64,000 nt of DNA from Actinokineospora enzanensis DSM 44649 (GCF_000374445.1 NZ_KB894410.1:1-64000), one strand, 5' to 3'. Positions 29,601 through 37,186 are shown, numbered from the stretch's first letter. The notes: generated by a model from the sequence alone, not told the origin. Numbers and translations are program-made.

Positions 29601-29856
29601 CACGTGCGGCGGGGCCTACCCGTGCAGCAGCACCGACCCGAACGCGTGCACCGACGCCAGCTGCGCGTTCATCACGGTGCAGACGAAGTTCTTCCTGACC
29701 AACGTGACCTGCTCGTTCACCGCGGACAACCCGGGCAACTTCGTCAACGTGAACATGGGGCCCAACCAGACCAAGCAGACCACCAACTTCTACGGCCATC
29801 CGGGCACGAAGGTCTACGTCACCTGCGGCAGCGTCCGCGGCGAGCTCGTCTGGTGA
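23671..29856 (+). CDS. Giant membrane-anchored Ig-like / fibronectin type III repeat protein
   Basis: A 2061-aa surface protein. An N-terminal signal/anchor helix (about residues 11-30) is followed by a propeller-like region to about 370 with DGGIWVTSDRDG-type motifs. A Lys/Asp-rich linker leads to about eight bacterial Ig/cadherin-like repeats (about 400-1400), marked by V-x-DNDSDPAG, LVDVLANDVDPAG, IPVLDNDTTPGG and similar. FN3 modules follow (about 1490-1780). The C-terminal part has paired Cys and Gly/Asn-rich loops and ends in GELVW. GTG 23671 follows AGGGGA. It lies 77 bp after the kinase and 73 bp before MoxR. There is no LPxTG motif. A role as an extracellular adhesin or envelope sensor is inferred from architecture. 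Confidence 0.88.
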   Translation: MGFIRRHRTAIASSVVLAIGASALVTFALSSTGYPVRQVDLDDGGIWVTSDRDGLFGRLNKPAGTLDAAFYPPGGAQQAYQLDIVQDGAAVAARDETTGRLFPVDVARAVALPEQGLTIPGDMTLAMGGGTLAALDPKTGRVWATRVDTRDGMTNMGTLDPANTPVATVDADAALAVGVDGTVRAVAKSGKTATIRANKDNFEDPDYSTLPHPLRSVQVTAVGGDMVVLDAAAGKVVLPGGQEVSVGADANAAVQQPGAGSDTVVLATSSTLYSVGIADGRVVELSHAGKGPPAAPVRLGGCVHAAWARTDSGYVRSCGGAPATPGNLRDAQVLAKPMFRVNRGSVVLNDLANGAVWDLNTQKKVDNWSAVKPPPVQNPSDKSKDDKNTDAVKDKPPKAVDDDLGARPGRTTVLHVLDNDSDPAGNILSISAVTAPDNPAVKLAIAPDGQTVQITLPDTVVDTRFKYTVDDGQGLSATASVNVDGRGPDDNKPPELRPGYKEQDWSVASAGVLSIPALDDWRDFDGDPIVLADAHVDAGAVTTTPAGFVEYSAPRDAGTRRVDFRVTDGHGEPVMGQASVRVLEPTATTAVAAVAQPDVVRGQVGQPIQVRPLENDRPGSDPTDPLARLRLAGELSAPPNAAVTTDLKTNQVTVVVSRPGTVFLEYSAAFGNAPFAKGSIRVDATPAPSAPLPPVAVPDSAVVRAQLPTLVDVLANDVDPAGSLLVVQTADPVVDNQLKVAIVKGRWLRITALTPTLSPNPQLVRYTVTNGLTGAVTGEVSVTQLGPPADDTPVPRDDYATVRAGDSVAIPVLDNDTTPGGSPISLQANVEGAPARGQLSVTGVSDPDQQVGTAYVTGNVVRYVPPAAVDVQTRVSIAYVALNPNGDQAVGHAHVTINPAPTPAVPNQAPAPQPVEARAVAGDTIKIVIPTSGVDPDGDSVTVTGIGSAAALGRVIAIGATSVTYQAYPTSAGTDTFNYVVTDPYGKSAQSTVRVAIVPPGDPQPAVAVDEVVTAAPGVRLAVDVLANDLHAPGDQIRVEPLAERNPNLPKDVTLNPDTGLIELTAPDLTGKPLVVIYAITGGFGEPSLAKLTVRGQKDYNVPPIAGDTYAEPRPGADTVEVDVLGAAGDVDGPAEELTVTKVFDDKASIAGGKITVPVRDQPRTVAYELRDGGGATALGFVHIPANGNGAPYAKRDQSIDVPVNGSRTVSVADYVVDPAGKPVKLTLADRISASPSIGLKAHNDGDQNLVLTAEPNYNGPAAVTFEVTNGTGVTDGTTAYITVPVQVGPDVPILRCPTGTITLIAGGTTIGMDVTSVCHVWTAKPGGAADLKYTARWQNEAEGVDVAGEGTRTIRLTASGAARPGANGVLEIGVQGSEGAPTPFSVKVIAAPAPSVSPVTVDGIKAGETAEVNLAAYVRSRLRDPVVSVVSVRQLDGMAASSTSDGATVRITPGGDSHGVMNFEVTVTDVADTSRNDRKVPGRITLRVLGTPDAPGAPVPGRTTLSKVVELSWTTPANNGAPIEGYEVDWDGGSQACAASPCSINGLTNGRQYTFTVKARNLVGWSKPSVGSAPSTPDEVPGAVGGLTASQPRDGAVQLNWTEPHNEGSEILRYEITWTGGGRTTASGGATGATATGLDNDTVYTFTVVAVNAQGPGPAATTTGQAAGVPARPAAPTFTAAQSADSSSRAVQVSWNAVGPNGPGPVTYTVNRSGGGRDKVVCANVSGTSCADDGLANDGTIYTYTVTATNSAPGDNHTSPPSPGAEMEATATPDPFTSSFKAEATGVDGQAKISFDAPASHGRSNTVTCTWGGGNSCGTWNYDPEGRNNVEYTVNGLPNGKETAISLRTCNGSGGGAYAGDPCNAPGTASVTTFGPMQDLQVELTTTSQDVNIDVSVDPNGKPAQVRVQSAKNDQTFTTEVGVWSKKLADNDIGYDTTDTVTVTVTSPGRPTLTMTKTIKTGPPPPTPEVIVSKGNTCGGAYPCSSTDPNACTDASCAFITVQTKFFLTNVTCSFTADNPGNFVNVNMGPNQTKQTTNFYGHPGTKVYVTCGSVRGELVW

Positions 29857-29929
29857 CCCCCGCCTTCCCGGCACACGGCGGCTTCCCGACCCACAGCGGC
29901 TTTTCGGTACACAGAGGACAGGAACGGTT

Positions 29930-30895
29930 ATGACAGCCACACCGGAGCAGGCGCAGCTGTTCGCGCAGACCTTCGACCGGCTGGTCGCGAACGTCAGCGT
30001 CGCGATCGTGGGCAAGGAGCACGCGGTCCGCCTGGCGTTGACCTGCCTGCTGTCCGAGGGGCACATCCTGCTGGAGGACTACCCGGGCACCGGCAAGACG
30101 ATGCTGGCCAAGGCGCTGGCGCGGTCGGTGCAGGGCACCAACTCGCGTATCCAGTTCACCCCGGACCTGCTGCCGTCGGATGTCACCGGCGTGACGATCT
30201 ACGACCAGCGGCGGCAGGAGTTCGAGTTCCATCGCGGCCCGGTGTTCCACTCCATCGTGCTGGCCGACGAGATCAACCGGGCCTCGCCGAAGACCCAGTC
30301 GGCGCTGCTGGAGGTCATGGAGGAGGGCCGGGTCACCGTCGACGGCGTGTCGCACGAGGTGGGCAAGCCGTTCATGGTGATCGCCACGCAGAACCCGGTC
30401 GAGCAGGCGGGCACCTACCGGCTGCCGGAGGCGCAGCTGGACCGGTTCTTGATGAAGACCAGCATCGGCTACCCCGACCACACCGCCACCGTGGCGCTGC
30501 TGTCCGCGGCGTCGGTGCGCGACCGGTCGGCCGCGGTGCAGCCGGTGATCAGCTCCCAGGTCGTGTCCCAGCTGGCCGCCACCGCGGACCGTACGCACGT
30601 GGACGCGGCCGTGCTGTCCTACGTGACCCGGATCGCCGAGGCGTCGCGCGAGCACGAGCACGTCCGGCTGGGTGTGTCCGTGCGCGGCTGCCTGTCCTAC
30701 GTGCGCTGCGCCAAGACCTGGGCGATGACCAAGGGCCGCAACTTCGTCACCCCCGAGGACGTCAAGGAGCTGGCGCTGCCCGTGCTCGGGCACCGGGTGC
30801 TGCTCAACGCGCAGGCCCAGTTCGACGGCGTCTCGGTGACCGACGTGATCGAGAAGCTGCTGGCGGACGTCGCGCCGCCGGTCGCCAGGGGCTGA
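29930..30895 (+). CDS. MoxR-family AAA+ ATPase
   Basis: A 321-aa cytosolic AAA+ chaperone-like ATPase of the MoxR family. Walker A is DYPGTGKTMLAK near residue 55, Walker B VLADEINRASPKTQSALLE near 110, and the sensor IATQNPVEQAGTY. MoxR proteins are thought to remodel or activate partner complexes and are nearly always next to a DUF58 gene, as here (3-bp gap). This one belongs to the kinase-surface protein locus. Confidence 0.93.
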   Translation: MTATPEQAQLFAQTFDRLVANVSVAIVGKEHAVRLALTCLLSEGHILLEDYPGTGKTMLAKALARSVQGTNSRIQFTPDLLPSDVTGVTIYDQRRQEFEFHRGPVFHSIVLADEINRASPKTQSALLEVMEEGRVTVDGVSHEVGKPFMVIATQNPVEQAGTYRLPEAQLDRFLMKTSIGYPDHTATVALLSAASVRDRSAAVQPVISSQVVSQLAATADRTHVDAAVLSYVTRIAEASREHEHVRLGVSVRGCLSYVRCAKTWAMTKGRNFVTPEDVKELALPVLGHRVLLNAQAQFDGVSVTDVIEKLLADVAPPVARG

Positions 30896-30898
30896 TCC

Positions 30899-32089
30899 GT
30901 GGACGGTCTGCTGGCGGCGGTGCGCGCGGTGACCCCGATGGGGGTCACCGTCGCGGTCTGCTCGGTGCTCGCCTGGATCTCCGGCGCCGTGCTCGGCTGG
31001 TCCGAGCTGGTGGTTGCCGGGGCGGCAGGCGTGCTGGCGTTCCTGGCCTGCCTCGGCTGGGCGGTCGGTCGGGCGGCCCTGGAGGTGCGGTTCCGGCTGG
31101 AGAAGGAGCGCGTGGTCACCGGCCAGCCCGCGGGCTGCGTTGTCGAGGTGGTCGGCAGGCGCTCCGGCAACCGGCTGCTGGCCATGGAGCTGGAGCTGTC
31201 GGTGGACGACGAGGTGCATGTGGTGGAGGTGCCCGGCCTGGCCGCCGGGCAGACGCACCGCGAGCTGTTCCCGATCCCCACTGAGCGCCGCGGCGTGATC
31301 GCGGTCGGCCCGGCGGTGACCGTGCGCGGCGACCCGCTGGGCATGCTGCGCCGCACGGTGACCTGGGGCGAGGCGCGCGAGCTGTTCGTGCACCCGGTGA
31401 CCGTCGCGTTGGGACCGCTGGGCGCGGGCATGCTGCGCGACCTGGAGGGCTACACCACCACCGACCTGTCCACCAGCGACCTGGCCTTCCACACCCTGCG
31501 CGAGTTCGCCCCCGGCGACGACCGCAGGCACATCCACTGGCGCTCCTCGGCGAAGGTCGCGAACGCGGGCACCGGCGGCGCCAACTTCCTGGTCCGGCAG
31601 TACCTGGACACCCGGCGCGCCCGGCTGGTCATCGCGGTCGACGGCGACCCGACGGCCTACCCGGACCCGGACGAGGACTTCGAGACCGCCATCTCCGTCG
31701 CCGGTTCGCTGGCGCTGCGCGCGACCGAGGACGAGATCGACCTGACGCTGTTCGCCGCGGGCCAGGTGGTGCACGACGCCACCGCCCAGCGCGCGCTCGA
31801 CGGCCTGTCCCGGGTCACCCCGGTGACCATGGGCCTGGACGACCTCACCAGCCGCGCCGCGCGGCTCGCCCCGGACGCGACCGTGGTCGTGGTGGTGGCG
31901 GGCGGCAACCGCAGCTACGCCGAACTGCTGCGCGCCTGCGGGCAGTTCCCGTCCGACATCCGCCGCGCGGCCATCACCGTGTCCGCCGCCGGGCGGGCCG
32001 GGATCACCGAGGGCCCCGGCCTGACCGTGGCCGCGGTGCGCGACCTGACCGACCTGCGGGCCGTGCTCGCCGGAGGACCGCTGGCATGA
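30899..32089 (+). CDS. DUF58 membrane protein
   Basis: A 396-aa protein with two transmembrane segments near the N-terminus (about 10-60). The conserved DUF58 block LREFAPGDDRRHIHWRSSAK lies near 205 and is followed by a VWA-like alpha/beta domain (RLVIAVDGDPTAY). DUF58 proteins are the standard partner of MoxR ATPases; their biochemical role is undefined. It starts with GTG 3 bp after moxR and overlaps the transglutaminase-fold gene by 4 nt. Confidence 0.9.
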   Translation: MDGLLAAVRAVTPMGVTVAVCSVLAWISGAVLGWSELVVAGAAGVLAFLACLGWAVGRAALEVRFRLEKERVVTGQPAGCVVEVVGRRSGNRLLAMELELSVDDEVHVVEVPGLAAGQTHRELFPIPTERRGVIAVGPAVTVRGDPLGMLRRTVTWGEARELFVHPVTVALGPLGAGMLRDLEGYTTTDLSTSDLAFHTLREFAPGDDRRHIHWRSSAKVANAGTGGANFLVRQYLDTRRARLVIAVDGDPTAYPDPDEDFETAISVAGSLALRATEDEIDLTLFAAGQVVHDATAQRALDGLSRVTPVTMGLDDLTSRAARLAPDATVVVVVAGGNRSYAELLRACGQFPSDIRRAAITVSAAGRAGITEGPGLTVAAVRDLTDLRAVLAGGPLA

Positions 32090-34542
32090 CCAAGCCCGAC
32101 AAGAAGAAGCCCGACGCCAAGGCGGGCACCAGGAAGCCCGACGCCCGTAAGGCCGAGGCGAGAAAGTCCGACGCGCGGAAATCCGAGGCCAGGAAGGCCG
32201 GTGCGGGGAAGACCGACGTCAAGCCCGCCAGGTCCGCGCGGCCTGCCTCGCACGCGAAGGGCAAGGGTTCCCGCTCGATCGTGCCGACGCGCGCGGACCT
32301 GGCCGACGCGGCGTGGCTGTCGGTGCTGTTCACCGTGGCCCTGGCCGGGTTCACCACCAGCTACACCGGCTGGTCGTTCCTCTGGGTCGGGCTCGCGGGC
32401 CTCGGCCTCGGCCTGCTGGTCGGGCACGTGGCCAACGTGCTGCGACAGCCGCTGATCACCGTGGCCGCGCTGACCGTGGCGGTGTTCTTCCTGCTCGGCA
32501 GCGCGGTCGTGATGCGCGACCGCGCGGTGGCAGGCTTCCTGCCCGGCCCGGACGCCCTCACCGGCCTGGCTCGGTCCAGTGTGGACAGTTGGAAACAGCT
32601 GCTGACCACGCTGCCGCCGGTCGACGCGACCGGCCCGCTGCTGGTGATCCCGTACATCCTGGGCCTGCTGTGCGGCGCGGGCGGTCTCACCATGGCGCGC
32701 CGGGTGCGGGTCAGTGCCGCGCCGGTGTTCGCCCCGGCGGCCGTGCTGGTCGCGGTCGTCCTGTTGGGCACGGCTTCGCCGACGCTTCCCCTGGTGCAGG
32801 GCGGGGTCTTCGCCGCCGGCGCGCTGGCGTGGACGGCCGTCCGCGCCCGACGCCGCCGTCGGCAGCTGCGCGACGGCAACCGCCGGGCCACGCGCGTGTT
32901 CACCGCCGCCGCCCTGATCGGCGCGACCGGCGCGATCGCCGTCGTGGCCGGCCCGGTCCTGCCCGGCGCGGGCGGCCACCGCACGGTGCTGCGCGACTAC
33001 ATCACGCCGCCGTTCGACCTCAACGCCTACGCCAGCCCGCTGGTCGGTTTCCGGAAGTACACCAAGGATGCCAACCAGCTGTGGGACCAGACCCTGTTCA
33101 CGGTCAAGGGCCTGCCCGAGGGCGCCCTGGTCCGCATCGCCACCCTGGACGACTACACCGGCACGGTCTGGGGCGCGGGTCCGGGCGACCAGGCCACCAC
33201 CACGGGCGCCAGGAAGAACGGCTTCCAGCGCGTCGGCTCGCGCATCCCGTCCACCGTGGACGGCCCACGGGCCACCGTGGAGATCGCCGTCGGCGCCGCC
33301 TACGCCACCGCCGACGACGTCAATGCCTGGCTGCCCACCCCGGGCTCACCCACCGCGATCCGCTTCACCGGCGACACCGCCGCCGCGCACGCGGACAGCT
33401 TCCGTTTCAACCTGGCCACCAACGCGGGCATCGTCGCCGACCGCCTGCGCACCGGCGACAAGTACACGGTCGACACGATCGTGGACACCGTGCAGGTCCC
33501 CGAGGACCCGCAGCCGTTCGGCCGCTCCACCCTGTCCTCGTCGTCGTACACGTTCGTCGCCGCCAAGGCGAGCACCTGGACCGGCAAGGCCACCGACCTC
33601 GGCGCCCGACTGAGGGCCGTCGCCGCCTACCTCCGCGACCACGGCGCCTACAGCGACGGCGGCCCGGGGGAGACGGAGTACCTCCCCGGCCACAGCGTCG
33701 GCAGGCTGACGAACTTCCTCAACGCCCAACGCCCGGTCGGCGACGACGAACAGTACGCGTCGGCCTTCGCCCTGATCGCCAACCAGCTGGGCATGCCCGC
33801 CCGCGTCGTCCTGGGCGCCAAGCCGGGCACGGACGGCGTGGTCCGGGGTGAACAGATCCAGGCCTGGGTGGAGATCCACCTGACCGACGGCCGCTGGGCG
33901 CAGATCATGAACACCGAGTTCATGCCGGACCGGTCGAAGAAACCCGACCGCGTCCCCCCGGAGCAGTTCGAGAACACCGACGCCTCGATCGTCCCACCCC
34001 CCAACACCGTCCACCCGCCAAGCTCCCTCACCGACTCCAGCCGCGTCGACCCCAACGTCGGCCGCACCCCGTCGACCCAGGGCACCAGCATCTGGGACGG
34101 CCTCCCCGGCTGGCTGATCACCACCCTCACCTGGGGCGGCCCCCCGGTGCTTCTGGTCGTACTGGTCTGCACGGTGATCATCGGCGGCAAGGCCCTTCGC
34201 CGCCGCAGAAGGAGAAGGCGCGGTGTCCCGGCCACCAGGGTCGCGTCCGGCTGGCAGGAGATCATCGACCGCGCCCGAGACCTGGGCACCCCGGTCCCGG
34301 CAGGCCTGACCCGCCCAGAACAAGCCACCGTCCTGGGCAACGAGGGCACCCTGACCCTGGCCAGAGCCGCCGACGCCACCGTCTTCGGCCCCATCGACCC
34401 CACCGACGCCACCGCGACCCACTTCTGGACCTCGGTCGACGACGTCCGTAAACAACTGGGCACCAACGTAAGTCGCCTCCGCCGCCTACGCGCCGCCCTC
34501 AGCCTGCGAACCCTGCGTCCCCCACGCCCGCTGACCTCGTAG
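32086..34542 (+). CDS. Transglutaminase-fold membrane protein lacking the catalytic triad
   Basis: An 818-aa integral membrane protein. The N-terminal ~65 residues are a Lys/Arg/Ala/Asp-rich repeat. A DUF3488-like block of about six transmembrane helices (70-290) and a transglutaminase-like external domain (about 480-630) follow, then one more helix near 690 and a cytosolic tail. Aligned to the family pattern, the catalytic Cys of GxCEQFASA is Asp (D554, GDDEQYASA), the His of HAWVE is Gln (Q592, IQAWVEI), and the Asp of WVPVDPT is Met (M608, WAQIMNT). All three triad residues are gone while the surrounding fold motifs remain. It is probably a pseudoenzyme for binding or assembly. It is the last gene of the seven-gene locus. 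Confidence 0.88.
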   Translation: MTKPDKKKPDAKAGTRKPDARKAEARKSDARKSEARKAGAGKTDVKPARSARPASHAKGKGSRSIVPTRADLADAAWLSVLFTVALAGFTTSYTGWSFLWVGLAGLGLGLLVGHVANVLRQPLITVAALTVAVFFLLGSAVVMRDRAVAGFLPGPDALTGLARSSVDSWKQLLTTLPPVDATGPLLVIPYILGLLCGAGGLTMARRVRVSAAPVFAPAAVLVAVVLLGTASPTLPLVQGGVFAAGALAWTAVRARRRRRQLRDGNRRATRVFTAAALIGATGAIAVVAGPVLPGAGGHRTVLRDYITPPFDLNAYASPLVGFRKYTKDANQLWDQTLFTVKGLPEGALVRIATLDDYTGTVWGAGPGDQATTTGARKNGFQRVGSRIPSTVDGPRATVEIAVGAAYATADDVNAWLPTPGSPTAIRFTGDTAAAHADSFRFNLATNAGIVADRLRTGDKYTVDTIVDTVQVPEDPQPFGRSTLSSSSYTFVAAKASTWTGKATDLGARLRAVAAYLRDHGAYSDGGPGETEYLPGHSVGRLTNFLNAQRPVGDDEQYASAFALIANQLGMPARVVLGAKPGTDGVVRGEQIQAWVEIHLTDGRWAQIMNTEFMPDRSKKPDRVPPEQFENTDASIVPPPNTVHPPSSLTDSSRVDPNVGRTPSTQGTSIWDGLPGWLITTLTWGGPPVLLVVLVCTVIIGGKALRRRRRRRRGVPATRVASGWQEIIDRARDLGTPVPAGLTRPEQATVLGNEGTLTLARAADATVFGPIDPTDATATHFWTSVDDVRKQLGTNVSRLRRLRAALSLRTLRPPRPLTS

Positions 34543-34548
34543 TCACGG

Positions 34549-34776
34549 ACTTATCCACACCCCCAGCCCAACCCCCGCCACACGGTCGGCCCCCCGGACT
34601 ATCATGGATTCGGGGGGCCAAGGGCCGCACCCAAATCCAAGATCACCAGTCACCAGGCTGGTGAATGGAGGGCCAGCAGCCGCCCTCCCGACTTATCCAC
34701 ACCCAAGATCACCGACGCCGCCGTAGTGTCGGTACCCCCGACTAGAATGGTGATCGGGGGGCCGGAGGCGCGCCCC
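34549..34776 (+). repeat. Two direct copies of a hairpin element, each opening with TTATCCACA
   Basis: Each copy begins ACTTATCCACACC (34549 and 34691). About 25-35 bp later it has a hairpin with a C-run/G-run stem around a short A/T-containing loop (34588-34619 and 34734-34761), followed by GGCC and a C/G-rich tail. TTATCCACA (34551-34559, 34693-34701) is identical to the DnaA-box consensus. The first hairpin may also end the upstream operon. Confidence 0.6.
34588..34619 (+). terminator. Hairpin after the PP2C-to-transglutaminase locus
   Basis: The inverted repeat GGCCCCCCGGA / TTCGGGGGGCC surrounds a 10-nt loop, 46 bp after the last gene of the locus. It allows G-A or wobble pairing at the loop end. 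It is part of the repeat pair at 34549-34776. Confidence 0.5.
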
Positions 34777-34849
34777 GGCAATAGTCACCCTTCTGCGATA
34801 GCAGGCAGAACCCCACCAGTATCCAGGTGACTATGGACAATCCGACCCG

Positions 34850-35077
34850 GTGCGGCTGGTCGACGCGGTGCGCCGCCTGCTCGCGGGCCGCGACGACCTG
34901 CCACAGGCGGCCGCCGAGGTGACCGAGGAGGTCGCCACCGAACTGGCACAGCCCAAGGCGGACAAGGGAAAGCTCCAGCGGCTGCTGGAGACGCTGGTGA
35001 AGCTCGTGGCCCCGGTCGAACCGGTGGCCACCACCGTGAACGACCTGTCGCACGCGGTGGCGGCCATCGGCTCGTGA
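34850..35077 (+). CDS. Small helical protein of unknown function
   Basis: A 75-aa reading frame from GTG 34850, the only in-frame start after a stop at 34799-34801. Codon third positions are GC-rich and the product is amphipathic and helical (VRLVDAVRRLLAGRDDLPQA ... LQRLLETLVKLVAP). The coding bias extends slightly upstream of the GTG (QSDPVRLVD) without an alternative start, and no good ribosome site is seen, so this may be a shortened remnant. I recognise no family. Confidence 0.4.
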   Translation: MRLVDAVRRLLAGRDDLPQAAAEVTEEVATELAQPKADKGKLQRLLETLVKLVAPVEPVATTVNDLSHAVAAIGS

Positions 35078-35081
35078 CCGG

Positions 35082-36029
35082 TCACGGACGGGAGGTCAGG
35101 TACCCGCCCATGTGCTTGAAGTAGTCGTGCGCGGCCAGCTCCGTGCCGTCCGCCGTGCGCACCCGGGTGACCAGCAGCGCCTGGTTGCGGCCACGTCGGG
35201 CCTCAGGACCCGCCACGATTGCGACGCCGTCGCCTTCGCGGTAGAAGATCCGGCCCGGCGTGCCGCCGTAACGCGCCTCGGAGACCTGCGCGGTCACGAT
35301 CTCCAGCCGCTTGCCGCGGTGGAAGCAGAACGCGCTCGGGTACGGCGCGGACTGCGCCCGGACCAGCCGGTCCAGCTCGTCGGCCGCCCAGGTCCAGTCG
35401 ATCCGCAGGTCCTCCTCGGCGCGCTTGTGGAAGAAGCTGGCCTTCGACCGGTCCTGCTTGGTGAAATCGGTCCGGCCCGCCGCGATCTCGGCCAGCCCGT
35501 CCACCGTGATCGGCCCGAACAGCGCCAGCGTCTTGGCGAACAGGTCGGCCGAGGTGTCTCGCGGCCCGACCGGCACGGCCCGCTGCAGCACGATGTCACC
35601 GGCGTCGAGCGTGTCGTCCATCATGTGCGCGGTGACCCCGACCTCGGACTCGCCGTTGATCAGTGCCCAGATCAGCGGCGAGAACCCGGCGTAGGCGGGC
35701 AGCAGCGAGTCGTGCACGTTCAGCGTGCCCCGCTTGGGCAGGGCGAAGATCCGCGGCGGGATCCAGGTGCGCCAGTTGGTGGCCACGATGACGTCCGGGT
35801 CGAGCTCGCGCAGCCGCTCGACCAGCTCGTCGTCGTCCGGCCGCTCGCGCACGATCACCTCGACGCCGTGCGCCTCGGCCAGGTCGGCGACCGAGTCGCT
35901 CCAGACCTTCTCGTAGACGCCCTCGCCCGGCGGGTGGGTGACCACCGCGACCACCTCGTGCTCGGACTCCAGCAGTGCTCCCAGGGTGCGGTGCCCCCAG
36001 GTCTGAAAACCGAACATCACGACCCGCAT
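35082..36029 (-). CDS. Formyltransferase, methionyl-tRNA formyltransferase-like, probably for siderophore synthesis
   Basis: A 315-aa 10-formyl-tetrahydrofolate-dependent formyltransferase. Catalytic residues of the family are visible in LNVHDSLLPAYAG (Asn, His) and TLDAGDIV (Asp), with a C-terminal OB-like domain. It is not the housekeeping Fmt, which sits with def and rsmB. The formylation of N5-hydroxyornithine in coelichelin-type siderophores uses such an enzyme together with an ornithine N-hydroxylase, and one lies 1.2 kb upstream. An IdeR/DmdR-like iron box (36068-36086) lies about 40 bp before its start. A role in sugar-nucleotide formylation is the alternative. Confidence 0.82.
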   Translation of the reverse strand: MRVVMFGFQTWGHRTLGALLESEHEVVAVVTHPPGEGVYEKVWSDSVADLAEAHGVEVIVRERPDDDELVERLRELDPDVIVATNWRTWIPPRIFALPKRGTLNVHDSLLPAYAGFSPLIWALINGESEVGVTAHMMDDTLDAGDIVLQRAVPVGPRDTSADLFAKTLALFGPITVDGLAEIAAGRTDFTKQDRSKASFFHKRAEEDLRIDWTWAADELDRLVRAQSAPYPSAFCFHRGKRLEIVTAQVSEARYGGTPGRIFYREGDGVAIVAGPEARRGRNQALLVTRVRTADGTELAAHDYFKHMGGYLTSRP

Positions 36030-36067
36030 GGACCCTCCTGAACTCCGTCGGTTCGGTCCAGCCTAGT

Positions 36068-36086
36068 TTTGCTTAGGCTAACCTCA
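36068..36086. promoter_or_regulatory. IdeR/DmdR-like iron box before the formyltransferase
   Basis: TTTGCTTAGGCTAACCTCA matches the palindromic consensus TTAGGTTAGGCTAACCTAA at 16 of 19 positions. It lies 39 bp upstream of the formyltransferase start, suited to repression by an iron-loaded IdeR/DmdR protein. The rest of 36087-36370 shows no gene. Confidence 0.75.
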
Positions 36087-36370
36087 CCAGGCAGTGTGAG
36101 ATGGTCCGCCTTTATTGCCACTCTTTATTGCCACTGTGGAGGCTCTTTCCCCGCCCGCCTTGGTCACCCGGCTCGACGGCGTCCCGAATCGCGACCGCGC
36201 CGACACCGGGACGGGCCCATGGCCGTGCGGACACCGTCAAGCCGCCATTCGAAGTCGATCTGTGCACAGAGTTGTCCCCAGCCTGGGGACAACTCGTTCA
36301 CCTCGGGCGATGCGCGCGAACGCCGGACGAACAACACCGGAACGGTCTTGCACCGCCTGACCCCGCTCGA

Positions 36371-37153
36371 CTAAAGGCCCGCCATGATGTCCGTCTCGGT
36401 GATACCCGGCCCCTGCCCCGCCCGGATGAACCACTCGATGCCGAACGCGAACCCGAACGCCTCGTCCGGGATGGCCAGGAAGAAGCTGTCCTCGCTGATC
36501 TGGCTGGCGTGCGCGCGCATCGCCGCCCGCTTGGCGTCCAGGTACTTGGTGACGTCGACCCGCGCGGTCAGCTCCGCCTCCGGCTTGCCGATCTCGAAGT
36601 CCTCCGGCGGGCCGACCGGCGCCTCGCCGCGCTCCTGCGCCGCCGCCTGCATGGCCTTGATGCTGTCGCGGTTGGCGGTGGCCTGGTAGACGCGCGGGGT
36701 GCCCGCCAGCTCGGCGGCGCGCGTGCCGACCCGGTGCACCTGGATGTGGTCGGGGTGGCCGTAGCCGCCGTTGTCGTCGTAGATGGTGAGCACGTCCGCC
36801 GCTTCCTCGGTGAGGATCGCCGCGAGCCGGGCCGCGGCCTCCTCGACCGGGGCCGTCCAGAAGGTGCCGGAGACGTCGTTGGTGGGCTCGCCCATCATCC
36901 CCGAGTCGGTGTAGCCGAGGAACGCCACGCGGGCGACGCCGAGGACCTCGGCGGCGGCGTGCGTCTCGGCGACCCGGCGCGAGGTGAGGTCCTCGCCCGG
37001 GTCAAGGAAGCCGTCCTCCACCTCGCCCAGCTCACCGCGGGTGGCGACGACCAGCACCACGCGGTGCCCCTCGTCGGCGGCCTTGCGCATGACGCCACCG
37101 CAGTTGATGCACTCGTCGTCCGGATGGGCGTGGAAGGTGACCAAAGTTGCCAT
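36371..37153 (-). CDS. PIG-L/LmbE family deacetylase
   Basis: A zinc-dependent N-acetylglucosaminyl-type deacetylase/amidase fold protein of 260 aa. The metal site is AHPDDE near residue 9 and GYGHPDH in the middle. The family includes MshB and Mca of mycothiol metabolism; the length and TRGELGE segment fit, but the substrate cannot be read. The start is taken as ATG 37153 with GGGGA just upstream; a TTG three codons earlier is possible. It lies 33 bp after the N-hydroxylase gene on the same strand, so it is probably in the same iron-controlled transcript. Confidence 0.85.
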   Translation of the reverse strand: MATLVTFHAHPDDECINCGGVMRKAADEGHRVVLVVATRGELGEVEDGFLDPGEDLTSRRVAETHAAAEVLGVARVAFLGYTDSGMMGEPTNDVSGTFWTAPVEEAAARLAAILTEEAADVLTIYDDNGGYGHPDHIQVHRVGTRAAELAGTPRVYQATANRDSIKAMQAAAQERGEAPVGPPEDFEIGKPEAELTARVDVTKYLDAKRAAMRAHASQISEDSFFLAIPDEAFGFAFGIEWFIRAGQGPGITETDIMAGL

Positions 37154-37186
37154 GGTCCCCAAATTACGCAGAAACGCCGACAGTTC

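Noticed and set aside
34549-34776. Possible replication origin because of perfect DnaA boxes
   Set aside because: Only two boxes, no AT-rich unwinding region, and no dnaA, dnaN or other origin genes nearby.
34742-35053. Minus-strand frame opposite the small 75-aa gene
   Set aside because: It has weaker codon bias and no recognisable features; the plus-strand frame is the better candidate.
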